A stretch of DNA of 64,000 nucleotides from Cristatella mucedo (taxonomy: Eukaryota; Bryozoa; Phylactolaemata; Cristatellidae). Each line of letters begins with the position of its first letter. The first letter of the stretch is position 1. The stretch covers positions 489,501-553,500 of the forward strand of contig WPIO01000112.1 of the NCBI GenBank assembly GCA_009760855.2. The letters are read 5' to 3'. The notes under the pieces are model-generated. The model saw only the letters and a program-made list of their open reading frames with translations, ran no database searches and had not been told where the DNA came from. Below, one piece after another: positions 46,619-64,000 of the stretch. A program made the position numbers and the translations under genes.

Positions 46619-46653
46619 CAGGGCATGCGATCGACTTACGATCGCACGCCCTG
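46619..46653. other. 35-nt inverted repeat in 5' intron of copy C
   Basis: Arms CAGGGCATGCGATCG and CGATCGCACGCCCTG pair at 14 of 15 positions around a five-base loop. The aligned part of copy B keeps only half of it. Confidence 0.7.
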
Positions 46654-46881
46654 TAGTCGGTAGAGGCTTTTGATTTACCAGAGTGCATTGAGGAGTCGCA
46701 ATGCTATCTATGCGGTCGACCATGGGATCTTGCTTTGCGGTCCTGGTGGCTGATCAGTAGGTCGAGCTGTGGCTCCCGTGACCGAAACGGTCTTCGTGTC
46801 TAGTATTAATCAGTCGCCCTTGAATTTTTCACTGTGAAAATTTCGGTCAGGCTAGTTGGTAATTGAAGATTCTCGAAGCGC

Positions 46882-46950
46882 AAATGTAAAGCGCCTAAAA
46901 GAGATTAAGTTCTCTGAGGGCACTTTATCAAGTGCATTATTATTATTGCA
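46882..46950 (+). mobile_element. LINE family B tail in 5' intron of copy C
   Basis: CAAATGTAAAGCGCCTAAAAG, then GTTCTCTGAGGGCACTTTAT and ATT repeats. Confidence 0.8.
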
Positions 46951-47177
46951 AAAGAGTTTCCTCTGCTCTGACCGATATCTTATATGTTTTCATCGAAAGT
47001 TTGCTTGTTAATTTGCTCAGACATCTTCGAATGCTTTCACCCTTAAGATATTTGGGGTCCATCAAAGTTAATTCAATCCTCAGTGTTGCCTTATGTCCCC
47101 TCGCTTTGTGATATAATGGTACTTCTTCAGCACTACTGCAATATAAACAGTATGCTCTTATAATCGATGTACAAATG

Positions 47178-47455
<278 letters not shown>

Positions 47456-47565
47456 GTGAAGAGAAAGACAAATGGCATTGAGTGACAGTGTTTCCAAACC
47501 TCATTAAGTCAGCAGAGTGGTGCAATCCTGAAGTCGGTGTGCTCTATTATACATGTTTTAGTGCA

Positions 47566-61653
<14,088 letters not shown>

Positions 61654-61856
61654 GTAGGCCAGGCCGGCATCGGGGCAGCTAGCTCCTGCACTCCTTGTAT
61701 GGCGACCGGTTACCAATATCGTTTCTGTGACTGTTATCAGCATTCTTATCGGGGAGCTCTCTCTTTCATCTTGTGTAGGGTAGCTAGGATGGCAAAGTGT
61801 CCATGCTTAGCGGTTATGCAGTCACTCTACGTTGATGCTGCTAAAGATTTAGTCCA

Positions 61857-61922
<66 letters not shown>

Positions 61923-61962
61923 ATCCCCCTCTCTATTTCTCTCTCTCTCTCTTCTCGCTCTC

Positions 61963-62038
<76 letters not shown>
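61857..62038. repeat. (TA)n, (TG)n, (CT)n cluster in copy C intron 17
   Basis: TA 61857-61898, TG to 61922, CT-rich to 62038. Confidence 0.95.
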
Positions 62039-62040
<2 letters not shown>

Positions 62041-62149
62041 GAGTTCCTATTGGCCTGGTGTGAAAACGTGTCGGAATTCATCGGCATTCATTTTGCTGTA
62101 AAGGCAGGCAAAGCCTGTGCCCATCGAAAGTGTTACTTCCTCGGAGTTG

Positions 62150-63380
62150 CAGTTTAACCTACAGTTAGACGTGTGTAGTTGGTGCATAACTTTTCAGCCA
62201 GGCCCTTCTATCGTGTACTTTGTAACTGCTCCTTTAGTCACTTCTCAGCGACCTACACTGGCTCTCCATCAAGCAGCACCTCACCGTCAAGGTTTAGGTA
62301 CTCACCTGTAAGTCACATCGTTCTCTTGCTCCTGCCGAACTTCTCCTGTCTAAACTATTTCCCAATCAAGCTAGCCCTCGTGCTACCTGCTTTTCTGGCT
62401 CAAGTCGTTCCGCTGTGCTTTACAACCAACCTCAAATCTTTTCGGCTGTTCCCAGGGCCCAGAACACACTGCCGACGGACGTGACGACAGCCCCTTACTT
62501 GTTGACATTTAAAAAGAAGCGAAACCACATCTGCTCGTCTCAGAATTTGCTTTGTCCCTGTGAGTGGTACTTCTTTGCATGCTAAAATCAAGAATAATTA
62601 AAATAGCAATTCTTTTGTATAGCACCCTAAGACAATCAAATCGCTATCCAAACACTTTAAAATTTCCTGCACAAGAAGCAATAACCAAGAGTTATATAAC
62701 TAGTGAGGTATCTTGTTTAGACTAGCATACAAAAGCACACAAGTATAATGCTCAAACAAGAACACAAAAGCACACAAGTATCATGCTCAGACAAGAACGC
62801 AAAAGCACACAAGAAGACAGTCGGGATCACTGGTTAGCATTGCCACTGCTTAGTAATGGGTACTGAATCTTAGGTGAGGCGTCAGTCCGTCACGACCTCT
62901 GCACCGAAGTTGTGGGTTCCAATTCAGGGTCCTAATCTTCTATTGCCACTGCAAGCTGCGGTGATAGCCTTAAAGGCTCTTCTGCTGCTATATAAAAAGA
63001 AGCTGTTAAATCATCTTGTACTTATTTTATTTATTTGAATCTTGCACTGGTAAGGATGCAAAGCAAGCAAGATAACAAGAAAGGTTCGCTGGAGTGCAGT
63101 GAAAGCTAAGCAGAACAGCAGGTGTGTCTTCAGCTGACTTGCAATGATGCAAAGTCAATGCAGGTGGTTGAGAAGCCGGGAGCGACCTCCTCACGTTCCG
63201 GTCATATAAAATGAAGGCCCAATCACTAAAACAAGGAAATTGTGCACGTTAGAACTAATCAATCATTTGCATGCTTCCTTTACAGCATATTTTATGTTGT
63301 CTAGAAAGGGATTTAGTTTTCTTGATGATATTTAATTGTTTTACTAATAATATTGTTATTATTATTGTGATTCCATTTCC
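62150..63380 (+). mobile_element. Old LINE remnants in copy C intron 17, shared with copy B
   Basis: 62150-62595 (CTACACTGGCTCTCCATCAA) and the opposite-strand piece 62600-63250 match 29520-30480 in copy B. The order is the same in both introns. A SINE S1 (62870-63025) lies inside the copy C version only. Confidence 0.68.
62870..63025 (+). mobile_element. SINE S1 in copy C intron 17
   Basis: GTTGTGGGTTCCAATTCAGG, GTGATAGCCTTAAAGGCTCT, CTGCTGCTATATAAAAAGAA, GCTGTTAAATCATC. Confidence 0.72.
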
Positions 63381-63804
63381 TGGTGCCTTAAGGCTGATGC
63401 TCACCTCGATCCTGCTTAATATGGTCGCAGATCGGTATTTTGAGTTGAGCAAGCCCCGAGCTACGTTGAGTTTGAATTCGCAACCTATAGCAGTTTCAAG
63501 TATATTGTTCACTGGAAGATGAACGAGCAAGAAGTCATGGAAATTCATTTGTATATTGAGAACAGACGTTGTATGTAGACTGTTATCACTAACATGCATC
63601 TAGTGCTTGCTGCTCCCGTTGTCTTTGTCGATACTTTTGTGATAGTTAATGTTGCACCATTCAGTTACGTTCAGGTAGCTCTTCAAATCTATGTAAGAGA
63701 ATTTGCTTGCTTGCTTAACTTAGCATTCTGGTGTGGTCTGCCTACGTTCAGCTACGTAACGTTGCTAAAATTCGGGCTTTTTTAGATAAGGATATCACAT
63801 CCAA

Positions 63805-64000
63805 GTTGGTCCATGCATTTGTGACATCCCAGCTTGACTTCTGTAACTTACTACTTGTTGGCCTACCGTCACGTGCAATCAGGCAGTTACAGCTGGTGCA
63901 AAACTCTGCAGCTTGGCTTGTCTGTCGTGAGCGTCGCAGTTGCCACATCACACCACTTCTCGCCGACCTGCACTGGCTCCCATTCAAGCAACGGATCGAC
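63805..64000 (+). mobile_element. LINE family B, cut by the window edge
   Basis: Plus frames read [24 protein letters not shown] and [14 protein letters not shown]. Confidence 0.85.

Overview
This is a window of a metazoan nuclear genome, probably a repeat-rich invertebrate. The genes are split by canonical GT-AG introns. The intergenic and intronic DNA is full of non-LTR retrotransposon fragments, tRNA-derived SINEs and long dinucleotide repeats. No species can be named from the sequence alone.

The only host genes I can support are three head-to-tail copies, all on the + strand, of one ABCG2-like (breast-cancer-resistance-protein-like) half ABC transporter. Copy A (664-3214) enters from the left with only its last three coding exons. 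Copy B (ATG 14112, stop 32700) is complete: 18 coding exons splice in perfect phase to 756 residues. Copy C (ATG 47566) is intact through exon 17 and runs off the right edge before its last exon. Exons 2-17 of B and C have identical lengths, and exons 16-18 of A match B as well. Both B and C carry the full nucleotide-binding domain (Walker [11 protein letters not shown]-loop, VSGGE signature, VLFLDEP Walker B, H-loop) followed by the first five predicted membrane helices; the sixth is in exon 18. They should be plasma-membrane exporters working as dimers.

The duplicated unit includes the 5' end. Blocks at about 12.1-13.2 kb and 44.0-46.9 kb are homologous, each with a CATAAA(A)GG TATA-like box, a shared splice donor (12750 and 46471) and a shared acceptor just before the ATG. 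This suggests a non-coding first exon in each gene. Short tracts of B and C are almost identical while adjacent exons differ by 10-15 percent, which points to gene conversion.

Layout: 1-3214 end of copy A; 3215-12000 intergenic repeats (SINE, LINEs, a 186-bp hAT MITE with perfect 8-bp target duplication, a 150-bp TA array); 12030-13220 copy B promoter region; 14112-32700 copy B; 32700-44000 intergenic (LINEs, SINEs, a Tigger/pogo transposase relic, a LINE with an endonuclease ORF); 44000-46900 copy C promoter region with a LINE insertion; 47566-64000 copy C. Two LINE families of CR1/L2 type dominate: family A (tail TACATTACA) and family B (tail of ATT repeats). Two SINE families are visible, and one shares its 3' end with LINE family B.
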